Source: Prorocentrum cordatum (taxonomy: Eukaryota > Sar > Dinophyceae > Prorocentrales > Prorocentraceae). From it: a stretch of 64,000 nucleotides of DNA. The notes beneath the pieces were generated by a model. The model had not been told where the DNA came from and did not search any database. It saw only the letters and a program-made list of their open reading frames with translations. Shown in pieces: positions 1 to 9,535 of the stretch; the first letter of the stretch is position 1; every line of letters starts with the position of its first letter. The stretch spans positions 801,313 to 865,312 of the forward strand of contig CAUYUJ010017649.1 in assembly GCA_963575745.1 (NCBI GenBank), given 5' to 3'. The translations under genes were made by a program, and so were the position numbers.

Positions 1-1342
1 GATGACGCGCCACATCCGGAGCCTGAACACTTGTAGCCACCATGACAAAGCAACTAAAAGTTCATCCCCGACGCGGCCGCTGCGGTTGTGCTCCCGAGCG
101 TAGAGAGGGCACAACATTGCGCGGTCGAGCCTATTCCACACACACACACTGGCACGTCCGCGCGAGCGCACCGGCGAGCTTTGCTGCTTCGCCGGCTGGC
201 AGCGACCGCGACTCGATCGCGCTGTTGCACCGGGCGCACCACTTCGCAAACTTCTTCTTAAGGCACGGCCACAGCGTAACTTGGCCGGGCGAGCAGTGAT
301 AGACAATGCCCAGAACCGTAACACGCGAGCCACATTCGAGCTTTCCCTCCGCGACTGCCGATTCGCCAAAAAGATCGCCCGTACCAGGCGCGCAAACGCG
401 CGCATGAAATGCCCGGCGGATACCTCGCGCCCGGCGCCGAAGAAATCGTCAACATAACGCGCGATCGGTAGACGCAGAATTCTCCTTGCAATGCACAGGA
501 GTGCCGCGCCCATCCGATTCCAACCGTGGACCGATGCCACTGAACCGAACGGCAGTCCGATGTGCGTCGAAATGACCGGGTGCCCGTTGTGCGCGAAGAC
601 CGAGGTAGCCGCCGGGGCGAACTGGCAGGCGCCTGCGCGCTGCATCAATGTCAGCCTGAAAGATCGCGGGACAAACGCCCGCTGCAGATTGAAACGTTTG
701 TGAGAAGTGCAATGAAGGTGTCCGCGCCATCGACGCCCAACTTCCCGTTGGTGCAGACGCACGCGTTGGCGCCGCTCCTGGACATCTCGTCTACGGCGCG
801 GATCTTCACGGATCCGTCGCGGTGGTCGCCCTGACGTGACGCACGGCGAAGCGCTTCGCCCACCGCCCGCGCGCCTCCTGCCCCGGCGCGGGCGCGACTG
901 GCGGGGCCACGCGACCGCGCTCCGCATCGGCGCGCGTGGGTGCGAGCAATTCAGCGGACAGCGGATCCTCGCGCAGCGTGCGCAGGACCTCAGCGTTATG
1001 CTCTGGCGCGGTTCGCCACAAATCATGAGCGGACTCTGCGGCTCCCACGCGAAATGGCGCGCCGTCGCCGGTGAACGGCAGCTCGCCGAGAATCGGAAAA
1101 TCGGCACGCAACGATTCGACCACCGCGGGGTCTGCATGCGCCGCCTCACTCAGAAGTTCGGCCAGCAATGGAACGTTCACGTTCTCGATAAGCCGGCTGA
1201 CGGCGCTGTCGGCTGCGCCGCTGCGCCAACATTTCGAGGAGCCAGAGCGCTCGAGCTCGCGCCCCCTGGCCTCGATGCGCGATCCACGGTCCTCTCGGCT
1301 CCCCAGCGGATGGCTTCTTGCAAATCCGGCGCCAGATCGCAC
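1..1342 (-). pseudogene. DIRS/Ngaro-like reverse transcriptase relic, cut by the window edge
   Basis: Read on the minus strand in several frames. Bases 806-1342 give the N-terminal region with DFPILGELPF. Bases 651-863 continue with VKIRAVDEMSRSGANACV, which resembles the pre-catalytic 'R-x-IDD-x-S-x-SGVN' block of DIRS-type and dinoflagellate RTs. Around 642-660 lies DIDAARRRLPVRP (RT motif A), and at 445-456 YVDD followed by FFGAGREVSAGH (motif C). The frame changes at least three times between these blocks, so the copy is dead. Downstream text (GESAVAEGKLECGS, then LPAGEAAKLAGALA) fits the RT thumb/RNase H side and runs off the window. Such an RT would copy element RNA to cDNA. The tyrosine recombinase expected of DIRS/Ngaro elements is not in view, so the class is inferred from the RT alone. 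Confidence 0.72.
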
Positions 1343-1390
1343 CGCGCATCAGCGGGCGCTCACGACGCCTATACAAATGGTACCCGTTCA

Positions 1391-1438
1391 CTGGGAGCTG
1401 GCGGTAAACCGTCAACCCTGGTTACCCCCGGGAACTCG
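1391..1438 (+). repeat. Hairpin module A
   Basis: Leftmost recognisable copy: A|CTGG, then GGCGGTAA, loop, GGTTACC and CCCGGGAACTCG. The 5' flank is the RT relic, which differs from flanks of other copies. Confidence 0.75.
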
Positions 1439-1574
1439 CGCAGATTCCTCGTACAATGCGGGCGCGGCAATCTCGCATTGCGCGCGCGAGGGCGCGGTCT
1501 CATGGAGGACGACGTGGAGGAGAAGGAGTCAGGAGAAAGCATCTCTGGGAAAAAAGAATACGAATAGATTTCAA
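1439..1574. other. Unassigned spacer
   Basis: Purine-rich leader-like sequence between module A and the satellite monomers. I see no gene or RNA structure in it. Confidence 0.4.
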
Positions 1575-2230
1575 ACAGCTATGTAGCTCATCTCCAGCTC
1601 AAGTTAAGTCAAGAAAACTATAAACCATCTCTGAGAGAAAAAAAGTTTTCGAACCCAGCTCTGATAGCAGACCGAGTTCAGACGTCTAGATACTTTGGAC
1701 TAGCGCGCCTGATGATTTCCTTCTGATTGCTGTGCCAAACAGCTCTGCAGCTCGTGTGCAGCTGCAGTCTAGTCGAGAAACGCATCACCAGCTCTAAAAA
1801 TTAGTAGGGTACGAACAGTTCTTCGGACCGAGCTTTGATAGCAGACCGAGTTTAGGCGTCTAGATACTTCAAGCAGCGTGTATGATGATTTCCTTCCGAT
1901 TACTGTGCCAAACAGCTCTGTAACTCATCTGCAGCTCGAGTTAAGTCCAGAAAACCATCAACTGACGGTTCTAGATTGATGAGGTGTGCCCACCAGCTCT
2001 GTAGCTGTCCTACAGCTCGAGTTAAGTTCAGAAAACCGACAGCAACTGTCCAGATGATCCGAGCAGCGGATCCCGCCCACATGCTTGTTGGCAGTGATAG
2101 CTACCCGAGCGACCTAAGATTGAGATGACGAGCGGGAATGATATCGAAGATGGGAGGGAAAAATACTAGAGCTCTAACGAATGGTTGAATTTCGAGAAAT
2201 CGAATTTAAACCGAACAAAATTCTGCAAAA
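1575..2230 (+). repeat. Diverged 178-bp-type satellite monomers plus trailer
   Basis: About three diverged monomers carry the landmarks 'GACCGAGTTCAGACCTCT', 'CAGCTCGAGTTAAGT' and 'GATGACTCGAATAATAC' in weakened form. From about 2086 the conserved trailer follows (CCCGATCGAGCTGAGAT-like, GAGCGGGAATAAGATCGAA-like, AAATACTAGAGCTC). It ends at the next module A at 2231. Confidence 0.6.
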
Positions 2231-2691
2231 CTGGAGCCGTCGATAAACCGTCAACCAGGTTTTTTGCGGGCTTTGCGGCGGGGTCCTCCAGCACATGCAA
2301 GCAGCGGTGCTCCCCGCGGCCACCAGGCGCAAGTGGCTCTACCGAGCGTGTGAGACGCTATCTATAACAGACGCAATCTGCGAGATTGCGTGAATTAGCT
2401 TCGAGGCGGCCGTTAACTCACAGACCGTCACGGTTGACTCCCTATCGAGGCCAAACGCCTCCTCGGCAATCACGTGACACTGTATAGCATTTTTATGTTC
2501 TACAAAAGCCTGCAGCCACCAGCCTCCCCCAGCCCCAATATCCGAGGTGCCTCCGTCGAAGTAACCCCTCAATCCTAACACTTTCGAAGTATATAAAGGG
2601 GCAAGATACTCGTTTCTCTTCGATGTGTGTGGGCAAGCCCTGCAAGCCCACGTGAGTTCATCAGCATAACTGCCGGGACCCTCGTAGAGCT
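2231..2691 (+). repeat. Module A split by a LINE tail
   Basis: The left half is 2231-2259 (CTGGAGCCG, ATAAACCGTCAACCAGG). The right half resumes at about 2668-2691 (TAACTGCCGGGACCCTCG, TAGAGCTC). About 400 bp of minus-strand LINE lies between. Just before the right half, TCATCAG resembles a decayed duplicate of TCAACCAG, a possible target-site duplication. Confidence 0.72.
2260..2667 (-). mobile_element. 5'-truncated LINE tail with RNase H N-half (insertion I)
   Basis: On the minus strand the insertion ends in an A-run (T-run 2260-2265) joined to the loop of module A. It encodes the C-terminal end of a LINE polyprotein: LRGYFDGGTSDIGAGGGWW and, after a gap, VTVCELTAASKLI. In RNase H terms these are the beta1 aspartate (codon at 2557-2555) and the helix-A glutamate in E-L-x-A-A (codon at 2419-2417). 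The frame stops at 2339, about 75 bp before the tail, leaving no room for the second half of an RNase H downstream. This agrees with the permuted order in the larger LINE at 11.6-17.3 kb. Truncation at the 5' side is typical of LINE retrotransposition. Confidence 0.75.
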
Positions 2692-2974
2692 CTGAACACA
2701 CCAAATCAGTTCCACATAACAGGAGAGGGTGTTCTCGACTGTCAGCTGGACTTCTCGTAAAATGTATTTTCGCAGTTTTATACGAAGTTCGTTGCTCCAA
2801 ATGTTTTGATCGAAACACTCCACCTATAGCCCTAGGAATTGCACCATCAAACGCGCCATTATCGATTACAGGCAACGAAAATCTGGATTCTTTAAACGAA
2901 TTTTCAAAACTTCCAGAATATTCAAAAAAACGACCCCAGGTCATCACATTGTCCGTTCTGGTCGGGTCGGCCAA
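2692..2974 (+). mobile_element. Body of a non-satellite hairpin element
   Basis: Reads away from the split module A. The reverse complement of the 2690-2830 segment recurs at about 5310-5450 next to another module A. It ends with the recurring flank 'CATTGTCCGTTCTGGTCGGG' and CCAA, where the next module A begins. No coding potential of its own. Confidence 0.5.
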
Positions 2975-3351
2975 CTGGCAGCCAGCGGTAAAACGTCAAC
3001 CAAGTTTTTGTTTTGTGGTTTGCGGTCTCGCGGCCAGGCCCTCATGGGGCAGCGAGCGGGCTCCAAACGAGCCAAGAAAAACAGCGACACTGCCGAGCCA
3101 GGATGGCTGAGGCATCTGCAAGATGGCCCTGCCGAGTCCGCAGGCGCAGGCATCACCAAAAGAAAAACACTCGAGAGAGAGAGAGAGAAAGAGAGAGACG
3201 GATCGCAGCGGCAAGACCGCCCTACTTCCATCCTCAGCCACACGCCTGCACAGCCCCACTAACAGGGACCCCGTCACGTGACCACGCGACGTCAGACACT
3301 CCAAACGAGGCCGAAAAAGAGAACCATGCCAGGGACCCTCGAAGAGCTCTT
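2975..3351 (+). repeat. Module A split by a second short retro-insertion
   Basis: The left half, 2975-3000, ends GTCAACC and is followed by AAGTTTTTG. The right half is recognisable at about 3323-3351 (GCCAGGGACCCTCGAAGAGC). The insertion point matches that at 2260. Confidence 0.65.
3001..3322 (-). mobile_element. Short retro-insertion II (LINE 3'-end type)
   Basis: On the minus strand this ends in an A-rich tail abutting the module A loop. The minus translation contains MPQPSWLGSV, close to MPMPQWLGSV encoded by the tails of the elements at 8.8 and 9.6 kb. A GA-rich microsatellite occupies about 3172-3200. No catalytic domain is left, so this is a truncated 3' end of the same broad family. 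Confidence 0.55.
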
Positions 3352-3786
3352 TTTACGTCAATGAGTGCTCAGATAATCAGAATAACGATTTCTAAGAACT
3401 CAGCGCGACAACTGGCAACATGATGTTTATGGGTTTATGCGAAGTCAGTTTCGTCACGTCTTTGAAGAATAATATTGCAGCTACGGACTGAGAATTCGAC
3501 AGGCAGACGCGGCATTAGAGCTGCTGGCACTCGTAGAAGTACTCAGAATCGAAGCAGAGAGCTCCTGATAGCATTTTCTTAAAACTCCAAAATTGCATTT
3601 TTCTGTTGCAACATAATGTCGGCTGCTGGAAGTGAACCAATCTAAAAAACTCCTGGAAGACAGCTGATATTCTCTTAGAATGAAGGTGATATGCTAATGA
3701 GTGTGAAAATCTGTTTTCCCAAAACGAATTTCGAAGTCTCTCACAATCTTCCAGAAACGGACCCCACGTTGTCACGTTGTGGGGGC
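3352..3786 (+). mobile_element. Non-satellite hairpin-element body
   Basis: A family body continuing from the module A right half, ending in the flank CACGTTGTGGGGGCCAA where module B starts. It contains recurring words such as 'GATAGCA' and 'GCAGACGCGGCA', but no gene. Confidence 0.45.
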
Positions 3787-3964
3787 CAACTAGCTGCACC
3801 CCGCGCCGGAATTCCTCTTGCTCATCGATGCCGACGAGCTCTACGAGGAACTAGCCTCCCCCGCGCCCGAACTCCGAGCTCCACGACATTATTCCGTCGA
3901 GGTCTTTTTGCCAACTAGCCCCCCAGGGCGCCGGAATTACTCTTCTAGCTTTGCCGCTAACGCT
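3787..3964 (+). repeat. Module B followed by a C-type module
   Basis: Module B runs from CTAGCTGCACC to GAGCTCTACGAGG (about 3787-3850). A degenerate B piece follows, then trailer words (CCGTCGAGGTCTTTTTGCCA) and a C-type start CTAGCCCCCC (about 3917-3964). They border the Helitron relic. Confidence 0.6.
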
Positions 3965-3989
3965 CTTAGGGACAGGTCTACGACTCAAA

Positions 3990-4835
3990 TTCCGGACGCG
4001 TCTGCCTGCGATTATTTGGGATACCGCTTGGGGCAAACGCCATCCTTCATGCACGGACAGGCAGGATTGAGAAGGCCGCAGGGACCGTGGACCACGTGGC
4101 GTTCGACCAGCTCGCACAGATGAGGCTGGGAGGCAGGATCGGGCAGTTCAGCAGATACGAGGCGGTCGATTTGGGCAAGCGTGCGGGGCTTATCGGATTC
4201 AACCAGGATGAGGAGAAGGTGGACGTGAGGGAGGCCTCGCTTCTGGAATCCAAAGTCCACGCGGGGGTCTTTCCAAGTACGTGCTCAACTGCAAGGGCTC
4301 TGGGGGGCACCTTAAACTTTTGCGCGGAATACCCTCGCAACGAGGTCAGGCCAGTCTTGAGGCTGCTCGCCAGGACGCAAGTTTGCAGATACCTCGGGCC
4401 ATTTAGGATCTGCCGTGCAAGTGATGAAGAAGTCGGGACGCCCAAAGCGAGCGACGAGGCTCATGGCGTCGAGGTAAAATTGGTGAAGAGCCCGCGGGCC
4501 TCCTCGGAAGCTTGCAGGAAGAATGACTAGAGTGCCGGGGAGAGGTCGCGGCACGCTGGACGGCTCTTCGGCACGGTCCCGCGGCAGTCTGGTAAATGAA
4601 TCGTTTCCTGGTTGAGGTGCTGTGTCTACGAGCGCGGGTGGCGCGCACGGCGCGTGCAGGTTGCTCCGCGAGGTAATCCATGAGGCCTCGAACCGAACCC
4701 ATGCGAAGTTGCCTTGCGCACTATCCAATCCAGCCGCGTGTTGTCAACCTGAGAGAAGGCATCAACAACGCACTGCTGAAAGCCTGCCTGCGGCGCGTGG
4801 AAGTTCAGCCTCTTTGCTGCTCCAAGGTTCACGTT
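3990..4835 (-). pseudogene. Helitron Rep (Helitron_like_N, HUH) domain relic
   Basis: Minus-strand fragments give the N-terminal Helitron replication initiator in order: AGFQQCVVDAFSQVDNTRLD (4832 leftwards), GLMDYL, VILPASFRGGPRALHQFY, GRPDFFITCTADPKWPEV, WPDLVARVFRAK, EHVLGKT, FQKRGLPHVHLLLIL (HUH-type His-x-His, 4260 leftwards), DKPRTLAQIDRLVSAELPDP, and HGPCGLLNPACPCMKDGVCP. These match the known family order closely. At least four frame changes, plus in-frame stops near 4312 and 4280, make it non-functional. The Tyr motif and helicase domain are absent. In an intact element this protein nicks and joins DNA at Helitron ends. It sits between B modules, so it may be a fragment of the autonomous partner of the hairpin elements; that link is inference. 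Confidence 0.85.
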
Positions 4836-4849
4836 GCATGATACGGAAA

Positions 4850-5290
4850 GTACCTCGTAGAGCTCCTCGACGAGATGAGCTAAGAGGAACTCGGGCGCAG
4901 GGTGGAGCTAGTTGGGCGACCCGGCAAGAACGGACAATAACTCGTAGTGCCCTTCGGCATCGATGAGCTAGAGGAATTCCGGCGCGGGGTGGAGCTAGTT
5001 GGCAGACCCGGCCCGGGCGGACCATCTGATGACCTGGGGTCGGTTTTTCGAAGATTGTGAGAGATTTGATAATTCTGTATTTTTCTCACTTGTAATGGGT
5101 TGTGAGGCGTCTGCCTGTACCTCGCAGGGCTCTTCGACGAGATGAGCCAAGCAGAATTCGGGCGCAGGGTGGAGCTAGTTGGTCGACCCGGCCAGAACGG
5201 ACAATGTGGTGACCTGGGGGCGGTTTTTCGAAGGTTCTGAAAGATTTGAAAATTCGTTTTCTGTAGTCGATCATGGCGCGCTTGATGGTG
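4850..5290 (-). repeat. Three B modules with body sequence
   Basis: Reverse-oriented B modules begin at about 4851 (CCTCGTAGAGCTCCTCGACG), 4942 (ACTCGTAGTGCCCTTCGG) and 5126 (CCTCGCAGGGCTCTTCGACG). Each ends GGAGCTAG|TTGG and is followed by the flank GACCCGGC..GACAA and then GACCTGGGGTCGGTTTTTCG. A is the base before each module. They look like 5' ends of hairpin elements stacked on one another. Confidence 0.6.
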
Positions 5291-5502
5291 CATCTCTCAG
5301 GGCGGTAGGTGGATTCTTTCGATAAAAACATTTGGGGGAATCAACTTCGTATAAAACTCAAAGAATACATTTTACTAGTTTCTGGCGGGCATTCGAGAAC
5401 GCTCTCTCCTGTTTATCTTGAACTTATTTGGTGTGTTCAGAGCTCTACGAGGCTCCCGGCGGTAATCTGGTTCACGGTTTACCGCCGCCTGCTCCCAGTC
5501 GA
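5291..5502 (-). mobile_element. Hairpin element body with reverse module A
   Basis: The body at 5310-5442 matches the reverse complement of 2690-2830. Module A (reverse) covers 5443-5502 and ends CTCCCAG|T. Its loop reads ATCTGGTTCACGG. Confidence 0.6.
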
Positions 5503-5838
5503 ATTCGCAGGTTTGTAGCTGCAATATTCATGTGAAAAGACGTGGAAGAACCCCCCACCCAAAAAAAAAAAAAAGTGTCGGATTTTCCAAGATCGTGGTC
5601 GACCATTATTTTCGAGCGGTATTTGTCGGACCTGTAGTGGGTTATAGTTCGCAGCTGCAGTATTACTATTGAAAGACGCGGCGAAACCGACTTTCTTTAA
5701 AATCCCAAAGAATAACTTTCATAAGTTTCGCTGAAGTCGAGAAAGCTTTCCTCTGATTATGTAGGCACTTATTATTAAGAGCTCTACGAGAATCCCGGCG
5801 GTAACCTGGTTGACGGTTTACTGCCGGCTCCCAGTTGA
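5503..5838 (-). mobile_element. Hairpin element body with reverse module A
   Basis: The body includes a 14-base A-run near 5560. Reverse module A at 5782-5838 ends GGCTCCCAG|TTG. Confidence 0.6.
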
Positions 5839-6133
5839 TTCACCCGGCCCGGGCGGACAATTTCGGACTTTGGGTCGGTCGGGCAAGGATTTTGCGAGAT
5901 TTGAACATTTCTTTGGAGAACCCGCTGCGCCTGTCATGAATTGTTGGTTCGTAGCTGCAATATCACTATGAAAACACTTGGGGGAACGGACTTTCAATGA
6001 AAGCCGAAAAACGTGTTTTCTTCGAGTTCTTCAGCTCACGCTTGATAAAGCTTCCTGCATGTGTTCCGAGCAGCGCCGTGCACTACGAGGCTCCCAGCGG
6101 GGAGGTTGACGGTTTACCGCCACTCCCAGTTGG
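5839..6133 (-). mobile_element. Hairpin element body with damaged reverse module A
   Basis: Module A at 6081-6133 lacks part of one stem arm (CCCAGCGGGGAGGTTGACGG), so this hairpin should be weak. The flank after CCCAG is TTGGCCCACCCGGCCCGGGC. Confidence 0.55.
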
Positions 6134-6850
6134 CCCACCCGGCCCGGGCGGGAGGTGACAACCTGGGGTCGGCTTGTTTGGAATATTGCGAGAGATTTGA
6201 ACATTCGTTTGGGGGAGAGAGATCTCACACTGGCATGAGCATATCAGCTTCAGTCAGGGAGAAGTTCCGCTCTCTTGCGGGAGTTTGATTACTAGTTCAC
6301 TTCCAGCAACCGACAGGCACCCGCAGTGAACCGTTAACCTGGTCACCGCCGGGAACCTCGTAGAGCTCCTTGCATGCATAAAAGTGCTCAGAATCGGAGC
6401 AGACACCTTCTCGGAGCATTTCTAGAAAAATGTCTAATTTGCATTTTTGGGTGTTAACCTGATGTCGGCTGCTGCAGGCCCTCATAGTCTTTCACAGGTG
6501 CCAAAAATCAGGTTTCTGAAAATGAATGGTCAAATATCTTTCAAATCTTAACAAAACCAACCCCAGATTGTCACATTGTCCTTTCTGGTCGGGTCGAACA
6601 ACTAGCTCCACCCCGCGCCGACATTCCTCTAGCTCATCGATAACGAAGAGCTCTACGACCCTGCACCCGACTTCCTCGAGCTCTTCTATTTTAAGAGCTC
6701 TACGAAATATTATAGTGCCAGGAAAACCCAGTTTAGAGTTTTAATAAAATGCTCTCAGGAGCACTCTGCTTCGATTCTAAGTACTTCTGCGGGCGCCAGA
6801 AGTTCTGATGCCGCGTCTGCCTGTCGAATTATCAGGTCCGTAGTTACAGC
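6134..6850 (+). repeat. Mixed hairpin-element bodies, one TGA/TCA-type module A and one module B
   Basis: A diverged forward module A lies at about 6307-6366 (CGCAGTGAACCGTTAACC, GGTCACCGCCGGGAACC). A module B lies at about 6601-6665. The remainder is family body sequence such as GGTCAAATATCTTTCAAATC. Confidence 0.5.
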
Positions 6851-7663
6851 ATTACTGGGAACGGCGGTAAACCGTCAGCCAGGTTACCGCCGGGCACCTC
6901 GTAGATCTCTTTTTCCTTGCACATCGCTCCTCGGAACACAGCTTCTGAAGCAAGATCCGAAAAACTCGAAAAATCTCTATTTTTCTGTTTTCATCCTAAG
7001 TCGGTTGCTCCAAGTTTTGATAGTAATACTGCACCTACGGACCTGAGGATTTATCTGGCAGACACGGCATAACCCACTACAGATGCGAAAAATCTGCTTG
7101 TCAAAATGAATTGTCAAATATATTTCAAATCTTAGCAAAACCCAAACAACGTTGTCACATTGTCTCTTTTGGTCGGGTCGCTACAGTACTGGGAACAGGC
7201 GGTAAACCGTCAACCAGGGTACCGCCAGGGCCCTCGTAGAGCTCTTCTCTCGCACGGCGCTTCTGGGCACACATGAAGGAAGTGTCTGGAGCAAGACGCA
7301 AAAAACTCGAATAATCACTGTTTTATGCTTTTATCCAAAGTGATTCCTCCAAGTGTTTTGATAGTAATACTGCTGCACCTACAGACCTGAGAATTTGACT
7401 TGCAGACGCGGCAGAATAACAAAATGAGATTTTCTTCAAATCTTGATGTTTAGATTTTTCTCGATGTTCATATTAGCTCGGTTCCCGGGAAACAACTCAT
7501 AAGAAAATGCACCAGCAGAGCTCAGCTGTTCTCAGAGTAAAGCTTATATGCAAATGCTCAGCGTAAAAATCTGCTTTCTCCAAATAAATGGTCAAATATC
7601 TCTCAAATTGTGGCAAAACCACGCAAAAGTTGCCACCTTGTCCGCCCGGGCCGGGTGGGCCAA
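6851..7663 (+). mobile_element. Two hairpin elements with modules A at 6851 and 7186
   Basis: Both modules begin A|CTGGGAAC with stems GGCGGTAA and TTACC/GTACC. The two bodies are alike (CGAAAAATC, GTTTTGATAGTAATACTGC), which suggests two insertions of one family. The end is the flank GTGGGCCAA. Confidence 0.6.
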
Positions 7664-8732
7664 CTGGGCGCCGGCGGTAAACCGTCAACCTTTCTTACCG
7701 CCGGGGGACTCGTAGAGCTTCCTGCCATATTCTATGTCCAAAGAATTGGCAGAGAACGAATAGTTTTTCGGCCTCCGCTGATAGCAGACTCGAATACAAG
7801 ACTGAATTCAAAGCTCTATAAGCAACAGACGCACGCGCCTGATGATGCTGAACCGGCACGACTCAGTGGCCCTCCCACATTTCGAGTTAAATACAGAAAA
7901 CCGACAGCATCTCTCAGGATGACGCGAATAATACGAATACGTTCACGGACCTAGCTCGAGTAGCAGACCGAGTTCAGACGTCTAGATGCAACAGATGAAT
8001 GCGCCTGATGATTCTGGATGGGTGTCTGTTAATATCAGCTCTGTAGCTGCCCGACAGCTCGAGTTGAGTACAGGAGAAGAGAACCTAGCTCGGGTAGCAG
8101 ACCGAGTTCGGACCTCTCGATGCAACAGACGACGCACATGATCATTCTAAGAGGGTTTCTGTTAATATCAGCTCTGTAGCTGTCCTACAGCTCGAGTTAT
8201 GTTCAGAAAACCGAAAGCATCTGTCAAGATGACTCGAATAATACGAATAGGTTCGTGGACATAGTTCGAGTAGCAGACCGAGTTCAGACCTCCAGATGCA
8301 ACAGATGAACGCGCCTGATGATTCTGGATCCGTTTCTGTTAATATGAGCTCTGTAGGTGTTCTACATCTCGAGGTAAGTACAGAAAACCGACAGCACCGT
8401 CAAGATGACTCGAATAATACGAATAGTTTCGCGGACCTAGCTCGGGTAGCAGACCGACTTCAGACCTCTGGATGCAACAGACGAACGCGCCTGATCATTC
8501 TAACAGGGTTTCTGTTAATATAAGCTCTGTAGCTGTTCTAAAGCTCGAGCTATGTTCAGAAAACCGCCACCGCGTGTCAAGATGACCCGAAACGGCCGAT
8601 CCCGCCGCAGTGCTTTTTGGCAGTAATATCTACCCGATCGACCTGAGATTAAGACGGCGGGCGGGAATAAGATCGAATATCACGGGAAAAAATACTAGAG
8701 CTCAAACGAATTGTTGAATTTCGAGAACAAAA
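7664..8732 (+). mobile_element. Composite hairpin/satellite element
   Basis: Module A 7664-7720 (GGCGGTAA/TTACCGCC), leader to about 7745, four to five satellite monomers to about 8590, then the trailer (CCCGATCGACCTGAGATTAA, AATACTAGAGCTC). It runs directly into the split module A at 8733. Confidence 0.7.
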
Positions 8733-8761
8733 CTTGGCGCGGGCGGTAAACCGTCAACCTG
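8733..8761 (+). repeat. Left half of the module A that received the nested retroelements
   Basis: CTTGGCGCGGGCGGTAAACC, then GTCAACCTG, then a T-run. The matching right half is 8.5 kb away at 17255-17275 (GCCGGGGACCTCCTAGAGC). The module was therefore one piece before the insertions. Confidence 0.75.
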
Positions 8762-9526
8762 TTTTTTTGAGTTTGAGTCAGGGCGCGGACAGCTGTGACA
8801 GCTGAGCCCTAAGACTCCCCAACGGAGCACAGGGTAGCTAGAGAAGGCACCTCTTATCATCACACTGCCGAGCCACTGAGGCATAGGCATCGGAATAGGA
8901 TGCAGGAACAAGGAAAAGGATGCAGCACAACATGTGAGAATGCAAAGGTGTTGGAACAGGTTAGAGAATGGTGTAAGAGCTGGTTGAAACGCTACCCAAA
9001 ACGTGTTCCACGGCCATACAATGCCGTTTTACTGCACTGATCAAAGCAACAGCCGATCAGCAGCATATCCTTCAACAGACCGCCCTCCAACGAAGAAACC
9101 GTGGAGGCCGACTAGTTCATGTTTACGTTGTATATCACAGGCGAAGCAGAGTGAAAGTTAAAGTTGAAGTCTTGAACAGCGCCAGGCGCCAGTTAAGGCC
9201 ACAGTTAAGGCCAAAAGGTTACACAAAGGTTCCTAATGTGGCTCTGCAAGCGTTGTTCCATCAACCGTTGAGCACCACTTGAGTAGAATGTCAAGCACCG
9301 CCAATGTCCGAAGCACCACCCTGCAATACGGTGCATCCTTATCTCGTCCAAACGACACAAACCACAGGTTCTCTGGATGTCCGCGTCCTCCTCCCCATCA
9401 CGGCGCAAAGCCTCACAGAGACGGTGCAGAGCAGCCTGCTTCAAGTAAAAATTTGCCCTCACTCGCTGGGTGGCCATATTATCCCATGCGTGGAAGGCCG
9501 CATCCGAATCAGCGGCCTCATCCGAA
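8762..9526 (-). mobile_element. 5'-truncated retroelement (III-a)
   Basis: This is a shorter relative of the element at 9536-11585. Its minus strand carries the last part of that element's long ORF (9205-9477: MATQRVRANFYLKQAALHRL, then CGLCRLDEIRMHRIAGWCF), a LINE-tail-like RGFFVGGRSVEG block near 9060-9110 with Asp changed to Val, and a 3' segment encoding MPMPQWLGSV. The A-tail (T-run 8762-8768) faces module A. The copy is flanked by TCAACCTG (8752-8761) and TCAACCTGG (9527-9535). Confidence 0.7.
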
Positions 9527-9535
9527 TCAACCTGG

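Noticed and set aside
836-1586. Plus-strand ORFs of 243 and 171 codons over the left RT relic
   Set aside because: They are antisense shadows of GC-rich RT coding sequence and have no recognisable motifs.
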